64,000 nt of DNA. Source: CAYLJJ01 sp964384025 (lineage in GTDB: Bacteria > Myxococcota_A > Bradymonadia > UBA7976 > UBA1532). The position numbers and the translations under genes are program-made. Shown one piece after another: positions 1 to 9,194 of this stretch (the stretch's first letter is position 1; each line of letters starts with the position of its first letter). The notes beneath the pieces were generated by a model. That model saw only the letters and a program-made list of their open reading frames with translations. It made no database searches and had not been told where the DNA came from. The stretch lies in contig CAYLJJ010000001.1 in assembly GCA_964384025.1 (NCBI GenBank), positions 124,001-188,000 on the forward strand, read 5' to 3'.

Positions 1-930
1 TGCTTTGGGGGCTGGGGGATCTTTAGGAGCCGGGGGCACAGGGATCGCTGCTTTGGGGGCAGCCTTTGCTTTAGGAGCTGGGGCGGGCGCATGCTCAGGC
101 CCCACCGTGCGGATCAGCTCAGCGATAAGGGTTACAGGGGTTCCCCGAGGAGGGGTACGAGCCTTGAACACCTCAAAGCCCAGATCTGCGCCTTGATAGG
201 GGTTGCCCTGGAAGCTTCCTGACTCTAAGAGAACTGAAGAATCGGGGACCAAGCCGATGAGGCTGCCCTCTTGATCGGCGGAGTATCTCCCATCCTGAAA
301 ACGGCTGCCCAGGAAGTGCCACTCACCCACCGGTGGGCTGGTGTCTTCTTTGCGGTTATAGAGCCACTCTTCAGCGGGGCATCGCTGTTGCGCTCCCTGC
401 TGGTCTTGCCAGCGAACGAAAAGCTTTACCGCCCCTCCATCTCTTAAGATCTGTGGAGGCTTGATGTGCTTGGGATCGATCTGAAGCTTGGCCACCTCCA
501 TCCCGATGAGGAGGAAGGCGAGGTGAAGACGGCGGGGACGGATCATGCATTCCAACACAGACTCGTGAAGCTTCCCCTGAGAGCTGACCGCAAAATACTC
601 TAGAATTCCCTCCTCCATATTGAGCTTACAGGGGATCTCCAGCTTGCGCTCTAGGCGGTCCACAAAGATTTCATCCACTTTGAGCCGGTAGGCATCTAGG
701 CGTTTGATTCCCGAGGGGGCTTTAGCTTGAACCTGGGCAGCGGCTGGCTTTTGGGCAGGGCTTTGAACCTTGGGGCTGGCGGCTTGCTTCTGTTGAGGGA
801 ACGAGAGAGGCTTAGGAGGAATCTCTGGTCCCTGAGCGACCAGGAGCAGATCTGGGGCGGGCTTGACCTGTTGCTGCTCAGCCAAGTCTTGGAAGCAACC
901 AGGGAGAAGGAAGAGAGAGAGGAACTTCAT
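1..930 (-). CDS. YdjY-domain lipoprotein, C-terminus cut by window edge
   Basis: The reading frame starts at an ATG (928-930) and is open to the left edge, so the C-terminus is missing. The N-terminus is a lipoprotein signal ending in LLPGC, which suggests a lipid-anchored exported protein. A Gln/Pro/Ala-rich linker follows. The middle holds the pattern of the YdjY domain (seen mostly in planctomycetes and myxobacteria): an IFVDR-like strand, LEYFAVSSQGKLHES and a RPRRLHLAFLLIG segment. The visible tail is an Ala/Pro/Lys-rich low-complexity stretch. It lies 3 bases downstream of the methyltransferase stop, so the two are probably one transcript. The function of YdjY domains is unknown. The frame was read directly from the complement of the sequence. 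Confidence 0.8.
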   Translation of the reverse strand, partial: MKFLSLFLLPGCFQDLAEQQQVKPAPDLLLVAQGPEIPPKPLSFPQQKQAASPKVQSPAQKPAAAQVQAKAPSGIKRLDAYRLKVDEIFVDRLERKLEIPCKLNMEEGILEYFAVSSQGKLHESVLECMIRPRRLHLAFLLIGMEVAKLQIDPKHIKPPQILRDGGAVKLFVRWQDQQGAQQRCPAEEWLYNRKEDTSPPVGEWHFLGSRFQDGRYSADQEGSLIGLVPDSSVLLESGSFQGNPYQGADLGFEVFKARTPPRGTPVTLIAELIRTVGPEHAPAPAPKAKAAPKAAIPVPPAPKDPPAPKA

Positions 931-933
931 GGT

Positions 934-1920
934 TCAGACGCGCTCCGCTTGAATGATTGTATAGTGGATGGGGGGCGGAAGCTGAATCACCTGCTTGACC
1001 TGAAGCCCCAGCTCCTCTAACCAGCCACGCTGCTCAGCGACAGAGTGACAGCGCCCACCATGTGAAAGGACCCGCATATTAAGGGCAAACATCGTCCCAA
1101 AGAGTGGCCCTGTACGCGCATCATCCAGCATCACATCGCTGAGATAGAGGACTCCTCCTGGCTCCAAAATCTCGACCGCTTGTTTAAGAAGATCACGCAC
1201 CTGCCCGGGCTGCTCTCGATGAAGAACCCCAGAGATGAGCACCGCATCATAGCGCCCCTCCAATCCCCCCTGATAGTAGTCATAGGGGCAGCAAGAGACC
1301 CGCTCTGAGGCCCCCATAGAGGCCACGATCTCCTGAGCGATCTCGACCACCGGGGGAAGATCAAAGAGCGTCGCTCTGAGCTGGGGATATTTTTGGCAGA
1401 GGAGCACGGAGTAAGTCCCTGGGCCGCCGCCGAGATCTGCCAAGTGGCGCCGACCTTGAAGATCCAGGCTACCGAGAACTCCCTGTCCAAGACCCAGGGC
1501 GCGATGGTGCATCCCATAGACAAAGTTTCGGGTTCGTTCCTCATCCTGGCCCAGATAAGCGGTGGGTGCCTTCTGAGCGCTCCCCTGCCGGATCACTTGA
1601 TGGAGATCTGCCCAGAGGGGATAAACATCACCGTTATAGAGGAGCGCAGGGCCCAGATAGCCAGGGCGACCAGAGACCAGGAACTGAGAGGCCAGCTCCC
1701 GGTTATAGAAACATCTCCCCTCTTTGCGGAGCAGATCCAAGCTGACCAAAGCAGCGAGGAGCGCCTCCAAAGCCAGGGGATCACAACCCAACAGCTCCCC
1801 GAGCGCTTCCGGTTCAGAGCCCTCTTCCAGAAAGGAGAAGAGATCAAGGCGGACAGCGGCGATGAGGGTTGCGCTGCCCCAATAGGCGGTCGCGAGTTGG
1901 ATAAGCGGAGCTGGGTTCAT
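934..1920 (-). CDS. SAM-dependent O-methyltransferase-like protein
   Basis: A 328-residue protein with the layout of the plant/bacterial O-methyltransferase family: an N-terminal winged-helix dimerisation region (about residues 1-100; LDLFSFLEEG, ELLGCDPLALEALL) and a Rossmann SAM-binding domain with motif I as DLGGGPGTYS near residue 162, then DLPPVVE and the LEPGGVLYLSD segment. The position where many family members have the catalytic His reads SGVLHRE, which fits an active enzyme of the hydroxyneurosporene/caffeate OMT type. The substrate cannot be told from sequence. The start is supported by AGGAG six bases upstream. It is the first gene of a two-gene minus-strand unit with the YdjY lipoprotein and is divergent from the membrane protein at 2046. 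Confidence 0.85.
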   Translation of the reverse strand: MNPAPLIQLATAYWGSATLIAAVRLDLFSFLEEGSEPEALGELLGCDPLALEALLAALVSLDLLRKEGRCFYNRELASQFLVSGRPGYLGPALLYNGDVYPLWADLHQVIRQGSAQKAPTAYLGQDEERTRNFVYGMHHRALGLGQGVLGSLDLQGRRHLADLGGGPGTYSVLLCQKYPQLRATLFDLPPVVEIAQEIVASMGASERVSCCPYDYYQGGLEGRYDAVLISGVLHREQPGQVRDLLKQAVEILEPGGVLYLSDVMLDDARTGPLFGTMFALNMRVLSHGGRCHSVAEQRGWLEELGLQVKQVIQLPPPIHYTIIQAERV

Positions 1921-2045
1921 GCTCTTCTCCTGGCGAGTGGTGACTTGATGATGCCTGGGATGCTAAGTGAAGCGCTCTTGGGGGTAAAGCACCGTAGAGA
2001 GTCCTACTCTGGCGCAGACCTCAGAGTAAAAATCGCAGGAGATGC

Positions 2046-2978
2046 ATGATCCCGATGATGCCTTTGAGGCCCCGAACATTGCTGGCCCTGATCCCTCCTG
2101 GGAGCCGCTTGCTGCTTTTGCTGATCATCCTCTGCTCTACTCTCTTTAGCCTCGCGGTGAACCTCCCCACCCATCCCCTTTGGGCGATGCCTGAAGTTCA
2201 GCCCTGGGGGATCGTTGATTGGTCCCTGATTCATCAGAACAGCCTTGGGGGCTTACGTCTACCCGCGCTCTTGAGCAACAGCCTGATCGCCGCGCCAGGC
2301 TCTCCTTTCTCACTGATCATCTTCTTAGGGTTGGCCTACTTTCTCTTTCGATCTGCGCTGACCCAGCTCTGGTACAGCAGGAAACGGGAGATCATCATCG
2401 GCATCTTGAGTCTCTTTTTGGGGGTCTTTATCATCGACACTTGGCTCCTCCCCGATATGGGCTGGGGCATTATTGGGGCGATTCTGCCGATCCTCTGGTT
2501 TGCGCCGATGATGGAGCGCCCTTGGGGTGCTCGTCGCCTCCTTGTTTTCTGCTTCTGGGCAGCCCTGCTGATCAACCTGGGAGGCGCGCTCTGTCTAGCG
2601 CTCTTTCCTGACAGCCTCACTCCCCTCTTGGGCGGGGGTCAAGCGGCGGTCAATGGGAGCCAAGCGCTGGGCGTAGCCCTGATCACCTCCTGGGCCCTTA
2701 TGTTGAGTCCTCAGCGTCGCTTAGCCCTGATCAACTTAAGCGGACGGGGGCTGATCTATCTGCTCTTGATCATCGGCGCATTTACCTTCCTTCTGGTTGG
2801 TCGCGCGCGAGGGCTGATGGAGATTTGGGCGGTAGGCGTCGCTTGGCTGCTCTGGACCGGACTCTGGCGACCAGACAGGCTCTTTGATCGCCTTCAACTC
2901 TGGCGCTTGGAGCGGCGCCATGCTCAGCGAACTCCTGGACTTCGGGTGATTCAGGGGGGGCGAGAGAGGCTGCATTGA
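2046..2978 (+). CDS. polytopic membrane protein, rhomboid-like with no catalytic His seen
   Basis: A 310-residue protein with about six or seven hydrophobic segments and a basic C-terminal tail (RLERRHAQR). Its second half follows the rhomboid pattern by eye: WG-RRLL in a helix, a loop with NGSQALG where rhomboids carry the G-x-S nucleophile motif, and a last helix reading MEIWAVGVAWLL where rhomboids have A-H-x-x-G. The Ser could be equivalent, but the His of the dyad is absent, so it is more likely a pseudo-rhomboid than an intramembrane protease. The assignment is tentative; an unrelated membrane protein is possible. The start has AGGAG four bases upstream. It is followed after 33 to 63 bases by the TPR-PEGA gene. 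Confidence 0.6.
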   Translation: MIPMMPLRPRTLLALIPPGSRLLLLLIILCSTLFSLAVNLPTHPLWAMPEVQPWGIVDWSLIHQNSLGGLRLPALLSNSLIAAPGSPFSLIIFLGLAYFLFRSALTQLWYSRKREIIIGILSLFLGVFIIDTWLLPDMGWGIIGAILPILWFAPMMERPWGARRLLVFCFWAALLINLGGALCLALFPDSLTPLLGGGQAAVNGSQALGVALITSWALMLSPQRRLALINLSGRGLIYLLLIIGAFTFLLVGRARGLMEIWAVGVAWLLWTGLWRPDRLFDRLQLWRLERRHAQRTPGLRVIQGGRERLH

Positions 2979-3041
2979 GTTTGGATCTCCTGTTCTCCGT
3001 TCTGTGTTAATATGCCGCGGCTTTGGATCTTGGAGGCGACT

Positions 3042-3920
3042 TTGAGGGGACTCCTGCTATCGCTTGGCTTTCTATTGCTGCCCCTCCTGGTGCAGGCCGA
3101 AGGAGAGAAGAGCACCGCTGTTCAAGCCTACAAAGCGGGGAGAGAACACTTTAAGGGGAAGCGTTTTGCTGACGCGATCCTTGAATTCAATAAAGCCTAC
3201 CGCCTCGATCCCAACCCTGTGTTGGTTTTTAATATGGCTCGTAGCTTTGAAGAGCTTAAAGAATACCGCTCCGCCATCGAATATTATCGTAAATATTTAG
3301 AGATGTCGCCAAAGGCGAAAGATCGAATTCAGGTTGAAGAATCCCTACGGACTCTAGAGCTGCTCTCCTCCAGAGAGGTTCATAGAGTACACCTTCAGAT
3401 CACATCTACTCCTGAAGGCGCTCAAGTTTTTGTAGATGGACAGGCCCGAGGACTCACGCCATTTCGTGGTGAAGTGACTCCAGGCAAACACTTTATCATG
3501 GTGGAGATGGAAGGTTATAGCCGACAGGTTGAGGAGCTTCTCTTTAAGAATAATGAACTGAAACATCACGTTCAACTGATCTCTATCGAAGCTGCTCCTG
3601 AGGCAAAAACGAAGGAGTCGAGCCAAGTGGGAGCTTGGACCCTCTTAGGGCTCAGCGCAGCCCTCTTGGTGGGCAGCGCCGTGTCGGGTTTTGCGGCCCT
3701 TGATCGACATCAGAGCCTTAATGATCTAGATGATGATCCCAGCAGAGGCGATGCCGCCGAATATGATTCTCTTAGATCTACTGGTCGCGATTTGAGCTAC
3801 CTGAGCGATGGTCTTCTCTTAGGAGGTGTCGCCAGCGGGATCACCGGAGCGATCTTTCTCTTTGGAGCTGAAGAGGAGACTGCCAGCTTCAGGCAGGGGA
3901 AAGAGCGATGGACGCGATGA
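3042..3920 (+). CDS. TPR and PEGA domain exported protein
   Basis: Signal peptide (LLLSLGFLLLPLLVQA), then tandem tetratricopeptide repeats (A-x-E-x-F-N-K-A-Y, Y-R-S-A-I-E-Y-Y motifs), a PEGA domain (ITSTPEGAQVFVDG ... LTPFRGEV ... VEMEGY) and, near the C-terminus, two hydrophobic stretches that could be membrane segments or an anchor. PEGA domains are surface or periplasmic beta-sandwich modules. The frame opens at ATG 3012 without a visible ribosome site. A TTG at 3042 preceded by GGAGG gives a textbook signal peptide, so I prefer it. The end overlaps the start of the next gene, a kinase with PEGA-like segments, by 13 bases. This suggests translational coupling and a shared process, possibly envelope sensing. 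No enzymatic motif is seen. Confidence 0.8.
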   Translation: MRGLLLSLGFLLLPLLVQAEGEKSTAVQAYKAGREHFKGKRFADAILEFNKAYRLDPNPVLVFNMARSFEELKEYRSAIEYYRKYLEMSPKAKDRIQVEESLRTLELLSSREVHRVHLQITSTPEGAQVFVDGQARGLTPFRGEVTPGKHFIMVEMEGYSRQVEELLFKNNELKHHVQLISIEAAPEAKTKESSQVGAWTLLGLSAALLVGSAVSGFAALDRHQSLNDLDDDPSRGDAAEYDSLRSTGRDLSYLSDGLLLGGVASGITGAIFLFGAEEETASFRQGKERWTR

Positions 3921-5722
3921 GCGAGAGTTTCAATAACTCCATGACCGAGATGAGCCTTGATGGGGGTCGCTATGAGATCCAGACGCTCATCGGTGAGGGA
4001 GGGATGGGGCGTGTCTATCGCGCTTTACAGACCTCCATGAATCGCCTCGTGGCCATCAAGGTTCTACGAGCCTCGGTCAAAGAGGATGAGAAGCTTTTGC
4101 TCCGTTTTGGGCAGGAGATGAAGAGCCTCTCTCGTCTACAACACCCCAACGTCTTGACCATCCATGACTTTGGACAAGAGGGAAGCTCCCCCTATATTGT
4201 CATGGAGCTGTTGGGAGGGCAGAGCCTCTCCAGCCTCATCGCAAAGACCGGAGCGCTCCCTGAAGCACGCGCGCTGCACATCATAGAGCATGTCTGTGGT
4301 GCTGTCTCTGAGGCCCATAAATTTGGGATCATCCACCGAGATCTCAAGCCAGAGAATATCCAGATCGCGCGGGTGGGTAATGATCCTGACTTCGCGAAGG
4401 TCTTGGACTTTGGTATCGCCAAGATCGTCCAAGGAGATGAAGAGGCTGACGTAAATATCACCATCGCAGGGGCGATATTTGGGACCCCTCACTATATGAG
4501 CCCTGAGCAGGTTCATGGCGAGCGGGTAGATCATCGCACAGATATCTACGCCCTGGGCGTCATCCTCTGTGAGCTGCTCTTAGGGCGTCCCCCCTTTGAT
4601 GGCCCTACTGCAATGTCTGTAATGATGTCTCAGGCCTCCAAGCCGCCCCCTGATCTGCGCAAAGAGGCTCCTCATATCAGCGATTGCATCGTCGAACTGT
4701 TGGAGTCCTGCCTTTCAAAAAAGAGGGAAGAGCGCCCTCAATCTGTAGAGGAGATGATCAAAAAGCTTCGTGAGGCGATGTTTAAGCTGAGCGATTCGAC
4801 TGGAAATCTGATCCGCTTCATTCCCAGCGGGGAGCCGCTCGGTCCTGAGAGCAGCGCGCTCTCTCCCACACTACCTATGGAGGGAGATCAGGCCACAACA
4901 GATGAGCGTACTGCGCCCCCCAGAGCGACCCCTGAGCATGTTGGAGAGTTGGATTCCTCAGAAGATTCGGGTGAAGAGCAGAGAGGGGGCTCAAAACCCT
5001 GGCTCATCTCTCTCGTGCTCCTCTTGCTCCTCGGCGGTGGAGGCTTTTGGAGCTTTCAGAAGCTATACAGTGTGGAGGCTGAGGATCTGCTGATTCATCC
5101 GGTGGTGGAACCGGTTCGGATTCAGATGTCAGAAGCCCGCCACCTCATCGAGAGCACCCCCAGCAGAGCGAAGATCTTTGAGGGTGTTAGGTTCATCGCC
5201 CATACCCCCTATACGCTGATCTGGAACGATGGCAAAGATAGAACTGTGCAGCTCAAGTTGGAGGGACATATGGCTCACTCCATCACCCTCTCAGGCCGCG
5301 AAGAGAAGAAAACACAGCGGATCATCCTGATCCCTTCTGGGGCGTCAGCGTCTTCAGTCCCAGAGAAGGATCTCGGTCTCCCCGAGGCGCCCCTCAACGC
5401 TTGGCTGAAGATCAAGAGTGTTCCTTCGGGGGCTGAGGTTTGGGAGGGAAAGAAAAAGCTGGGGTCGACCCCCTTTGAGTGGAAGCCTTCTGTGGGGGGT
5501 GAGGTGAAGCTCTCCCTCAGCAAATGGGGCTATCAGAAACAGCCTTTGAGCATCCCCAGAGAGCCCGCAGGAGAGGAGCCGCTGGAGCTGAGCTTTAAGC
5601 TAAAGCGCAGAAAGCCAAAGCGGATCAAGAAGCCCACCGAGAAGCCCACCGAGAAGCCCACCGAGAAGAAGCAGGATGAGGTTCCTGAACCAGGGGAAGA
5701 AAACCCCTATATAAAACTCTGA
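3908..5722 (+). CDS. membrane Ser/Thr protein kinase with PEGA-like extracytoplasmic part
   Basis: 604 residues. The kinase domain spans about residues 22-293, with glycine loop GEGGMG (29-34), Lys51 in VAIKVL, HRDLKPEN (His143, Asp145), DFG (167-169) and GTPHYMSPEQ, so it should be active and of the bacterial PknB/eukaryotic-like type. A Ser/Glu-rich linker leads to one membrane helix (LISLVLLLLLGGGG, about residue 365), then two PEGA-like segments outside (STPSRAKIFEG, SVPSGAEVWEG) and a Lys-rich KPTE-repeat tail. The single-pass topology suggests a receptor kinase. It overlaps the TPR-PEGA gene and is followed 1 base later by ruvB. A second ATG at 3917 could also start translation. Confidence 0.92.
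   Translation: MDAMSESFNNSMTEMSLDGGRYEIQTLIGEGGMGRVYRALQTSMNRLVAIKVLRASVKEDEKLLLRFGQEMKSLSRLQHPNVLTIHDFGQEGSSPYIVMELLGGQSLSSLIAKTGALPEARALHIIEHVCGAVSEAHKFGIIHRDLKPENIQIARVGNDPDFAKVLDFGIAKIVQGDEEADVNITIAGAIFGTPHYMSPEQVHGERVDHRTDIYALGVILCELLLGRPPFDGPTAMSVMMSQASKPPPDLRKEAPHISDCIVELLESCLSKKREERPQSVEEMIKKLREAMFKLSDSTGNLIRFIPSGEPLGPESSALSPTLPMEGDQATTDERTAPPRATPEHVGELDSSEDSGEEQRGGSKPWLISLVLLLLLGGGGFWSFQKLYSVEAEDLLIHPVVEPVRIQMSEARHLIESTPSRAKIFEGVRFIAHTPYTLIWNDGKDRTVQLKLEGHMAHSITLSGREEKKTQRIILIPSGASASSVPEKDLGLPEAPLNAWLKIKSVPSGAEVWEGKKKLGSTPFEWKPSVGGEVKLSLSKWGYQKQPLSIPREPAGEEPLELSFKLKRRKPKRIKKPTEKPTEKPTEKKQDEVPEPGEENPYIKL
5630..5665 (+). repeat. 12-bp tandem repeat, three units
   Basis: The unit aagcccaccgag is repeated three times without change near the 3' end of the kinase gene. 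It encodes KPTE three times. The unit keeps the reading frame, so copy number could vary by slippage without breaking the protein. Confidence 0.9.
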
Positions 5723-5723
5723 G

Positions 5724-6724
<1,001 letters not shown>

Positions 6725-6728
<4 letters not shown>

Positions 6729-7228
6729 GATCTCTTATGCTCCTCAGCCTCCTCTTGGTCGCCTGTGGAAGCAAACCTCAATGGGTCCGCTCAGCGCCCG
6801 CTGAAGCTTTGAGCGGCGCGGCGACGCGGCTTCAAGATCGAGGCATCAAGTTAAAGAGACTGCCGCTTCAGCAGCTTCAAAGTGATTGGTACTGCTATCA
6901 GCCCCCCAAGGTTCATGAACAGGGTTGGGATCGTAACTTCAGCCTCCGTCGTGCGCCTCTGCCCTTTTCCCACAGCGGCGCTCTCAAAGAGCAGGAACGG
7001 CTCAAAGTGAGCTGTCCTTACCTTTTCCGTTTTCAGGTGCTGGCGCGACAACAAGAAGGGGGGACAGAGCTGCATGTAGAGAGCGAGTGGTGGCGACTCT
7101 CCAGTGAGGGCTGTGAGACTCAGGGAGATCCCATCTTGGGGATCTATGATTGCCGCTACAATTGGCGGGGCTGCCAAGCCCCTGAGGATCTCCGCTCCTT
7201 TGTCTATGGAATTTTGGCAGGGCTCTGA
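6725..7228 (+). CDS. small lipoprotein of unknown function
   Basis: 167 residues with a lipoprotein signal (MRSLMLLSLLLVACGS, lipobox LVAC). The mature part contains several Cys (C-Y-Q-P, S-C-P-Y, E-G-C, D-C-R-Y, R-G-C) and Trp residues but no domain that I recognise. Its ATG overlaps the ruvB stop (ATGA), so it is translated from the same message. It is followed after 49 bases by the biotin carboxylase gene. Confidence 0.75.
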
Positions 7229-7277
7229 GCCAAAGAATCCATAGAGAGTTTTGAAAACAGCGCTTCAGAGAGAACTT

Positions 7278-8627
7278 ATGTTTAAGAAAGTCCTTGTCGC
7301 CAACCGGGGCGAGATCGCCTGCCGTTTGATGCAGGTCCTCAGAGAGCGTGGAATCGCCAGCGTAGCGGTCTACTCCCAGATAGAAGCTCAGGCTGCTCAT
7401 GTTCAAGCTGCCGATGAGGCGATCCTCCTGGGACCCGCGCCTGTCTCTCAGAGCTATCTTCGGGCAGATGCGATCATCGCTGCTGCCCAGGAGTGCGGCG
7501 CTGAGGCGATTCATCCTGGCTATGGCCTGCTCTCGGAGAACGTCGATTTTGCGCGGAGCTGTGCTGAGGCGGGGATCTGCTTTATCGGTCCCCAGCCTGA
7601 GACCATCGAGGCGATGGGGGATAAAGCTCAGGCGCGAGAAGCTGCTCGTCGAGCGGGGGTTCCTGTTGTTCCTGGCTCCTCGGGATATCTCGAGGAGCTT
7701 GAAGCAGCTGCCCTGGCGGAGGCCCTGGGCTACCCCATCTTGGTGAAAGCCGCTGCTGGGGGTGGAGGCATCGGGATGGCTGTGGTTAAGAAGCCAGGGC
7801 GTTTGGCTCGGGCGATCGCCTCCTGCCGTGATCGGGGCTTAAGCAGCTTTGGCAGCGGAGAGATCTACCTGGAGAAGTATATCCAGCACCCTCGACATAT
7901 CGAGGTGCAGATCCTTTTTGATCGCTTTGGGCGTGGGATCCACCTCTTTGAGCGGGAGTGTAGCCTCCAGCGTCGCCATCAGAAGGTGATCGAAGAGGCC
8001 CCCTCTCCCTTCATCAGCACACGGCCCGCGCTGCGAGAGGAGCTGCTCAAGGCTGCGCTTCGTCTAGGAGAGTCGATTGGCTATGAGGGTGCAGGCACCG
8101 TCGAGTTTATCGTTGATCAGGCGGGGAGCTTCTATTTTATCGAGATCAACACCCGCCTACAGGTGGAGCACCCTGTGAGTGAGGCGATCACAGGAGTGGG
8201 GATCATCGACTGGCAGCTTGAGATCGCGGCGGGGAACCCGCTCACGCTCTCTCAGGAGGAGGTTCAGATCCAAGGAGCAGCCATCGAGACTCGACTCTAT
8301 GCTGAGGATCCTCATCGTAATTTTATCCCACGGCCAGGAAGATTGGAGCGCTTTGAGCTGCCCAAGCTGGAGGGGATCCGTCTAGACAGTGGAGTTCAGG
8401 CACCACAGGAGATCAGCCCATACTATGATCCCATGATCGCTAAGTTGATCGCTCATGGAGCTGATCGAAGCCAAGCCACGGCGCGGGCTTTAGGCGCTCT
8501 AGAGGCGCTTCAGATCGAGGGGCTGACCACAAACCAGGAGTTTCTTAAGCAGATCTTAGGGGAGCCAGCCTTTGTAACCGGGGAGTTTGACACAGGCTGG
8601 CTGGCTCAGCTGGCCAAATCTCTGTAG
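7278..8627 (+). CDS. accC: biotin carboxylase subunit (AccC/PccA/PycA type)
   Basis: About 449 residues, full length for the biotin carboxylase subunit, which uses ATP and bicarbonate to carboxylate biotin on a carrier protein. It shows the N-terminal KVLVANRGEIACRL, IHPGYGLLSEN, ATP-grasp glycine loop KAAAGGGGIGM, the RHIEVQI and ECSLQRRHQK motifs, IEINTRLQVEHPVSE and the C-terminal RLYAEDP and SPYYDPMIAKLI. The frame opens at a TTG at 7251, but the ATG at 7278 begins exactly at the conserved MFKKVLVANRGE and has AGAGA upstream. A 71-residue biotin carrier follows 42 bases later. No carboxyltransferase gene is nearby, so acetyl-CoA, propionyl-CoA and other acyl-CoA carboxylases all remain possible. 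Confidence 0.93.
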   Translation: MFKKVLVANRGEIACRLMQVLRERGIASVAVYSQIEAQAAHVQAADEAILLGPAPVSQSYLRADAIIAAAQECGAEAIHPGYGLLSENVDFARSCAEAGICFIGPQPETIEAMGDKAQAREAARRAGVPVVPGSSGYLEELEAAALAEALGYPILVKAAAGGGGIGMAVVKKPGRLARAIASCRDRGLSSFGSGEIYLEKYIQHPRHIEVQILFDRFGRGIHLFERECSLQRRHQKVIEEAPSPFISTRPALREELLKAALRLGESIGYEGAGTVEFIVDQAGSFYFIEINTRLQVEHPVSEAITGVGIIDWQLEIAAGNPLTLSQEEVQIQGAAIETRLYAEDPHRNFIPRPGRLERFELPKLEGIRLDSGVQAPQEISPYYDPMIAKLIAHGADRSQATARALGALEALQIEGLTTNQEFLKQILGEPAFVTGEFDTGWLAQLAKSL

Positions 8628-8669
8628 AAGAGAACTCGCGAAAAAGATCAATGCCCTAAGGAGAGCTTT

Positions 8670-8885
8670 ATGGAGATCAAGGCCCAAATCACAGGAACCA
8701 TCTGGAAGATCGAGTGCGCGGTGGGGGATGAAGTAGAAGAGGATGATGTGCTCTTTATCCTGGAGTCGATGAAGATGGAGATGCCTCTAGAGGCCATCGC
8801 CGATGGTCGCATCACCCAGATCTTGGTTAAGGAGGGGGATCCTGTTCAGGAGGATCAGCTCCTCGCCTATATGGAGGAGGACTGA
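8670..8885 (+). CDS. minimal biotin carrier protein
   Basis: 71 residues that consist only of the biotinyl/lipoyl attachment domain: GTIWKIECAVGDEVEEDD, then the biotinylation motif ESMKME with Lys35 as acceptor, and the mirror-image half ending in QLLAYMEED. The long N-terminal extension of AccB is absent; short carriers of this type usually serve propionyl-, methylcrotonyl- or other acyl-CoA carboxylases, or decarboxylases. AAGGAG precedes the ATG. Its position right after the biotin carboxylase supports a working pair, with the carboxyltransferase encoded elsewhere. Confidence 0.9.
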   Translation: MEIKAQITGTIWKIECAVGDEVEEDDVLFILESMKMEMPLEAIADGRITQILVKEGDPVQEDQLLAYMEED

Positions 8886-9194
8886 GCTTCTCCCTTAGGG
8901 ATGGCCTCGCTGATCACTGCGTTCACTGGAGACGAGATTGGGAGCGGAGAGAGCAGGTCGCTGGACTTGAGCTGATCTATGAACTCAGGGTCTCAGGCTT
9001 CTTCTAAACTTGCTTTAAGCAGATCGCTTGAAGACATCAGCGATTTTTGGACGTACTTGTCTCGGCCCTGGTGATTGATCATCTTGCTGTCGATCTTGGT
9101 CATCTCATTTTGCTCTCTATCCAGATTGGAACCAGCCCAGCCTCTTCCTCAATACTGCTGAGGAGCAATTCAGAAAAATGAAGGATGAAGGACG
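8886..9194. other. intergenic region, 309 bp
   Basis: No convincing gene. It holds one terminator-like hairpin (listed separately) and ends with AAGGACG ahead of the start codon at 9195. I see no clear -35/-10 pair. Confidence 0.6.
9023..9048 (+). terminator. candidate intrinsic terminator after the biotin carrier gene
   Basis: Stem ATCGCT/AGCGAT (6 bp, loop of 10) followed at once by five T. The stem is short, so the call is tentative, but the position between two plus-strand genes fits. Confidence 0.4.

Noticed and set aside
1393..2049. 218-residue plus-strand frame opposite the methyltransferase
   Set aside because: Antisense reading of a clear methyltransferase; no domain of its own.
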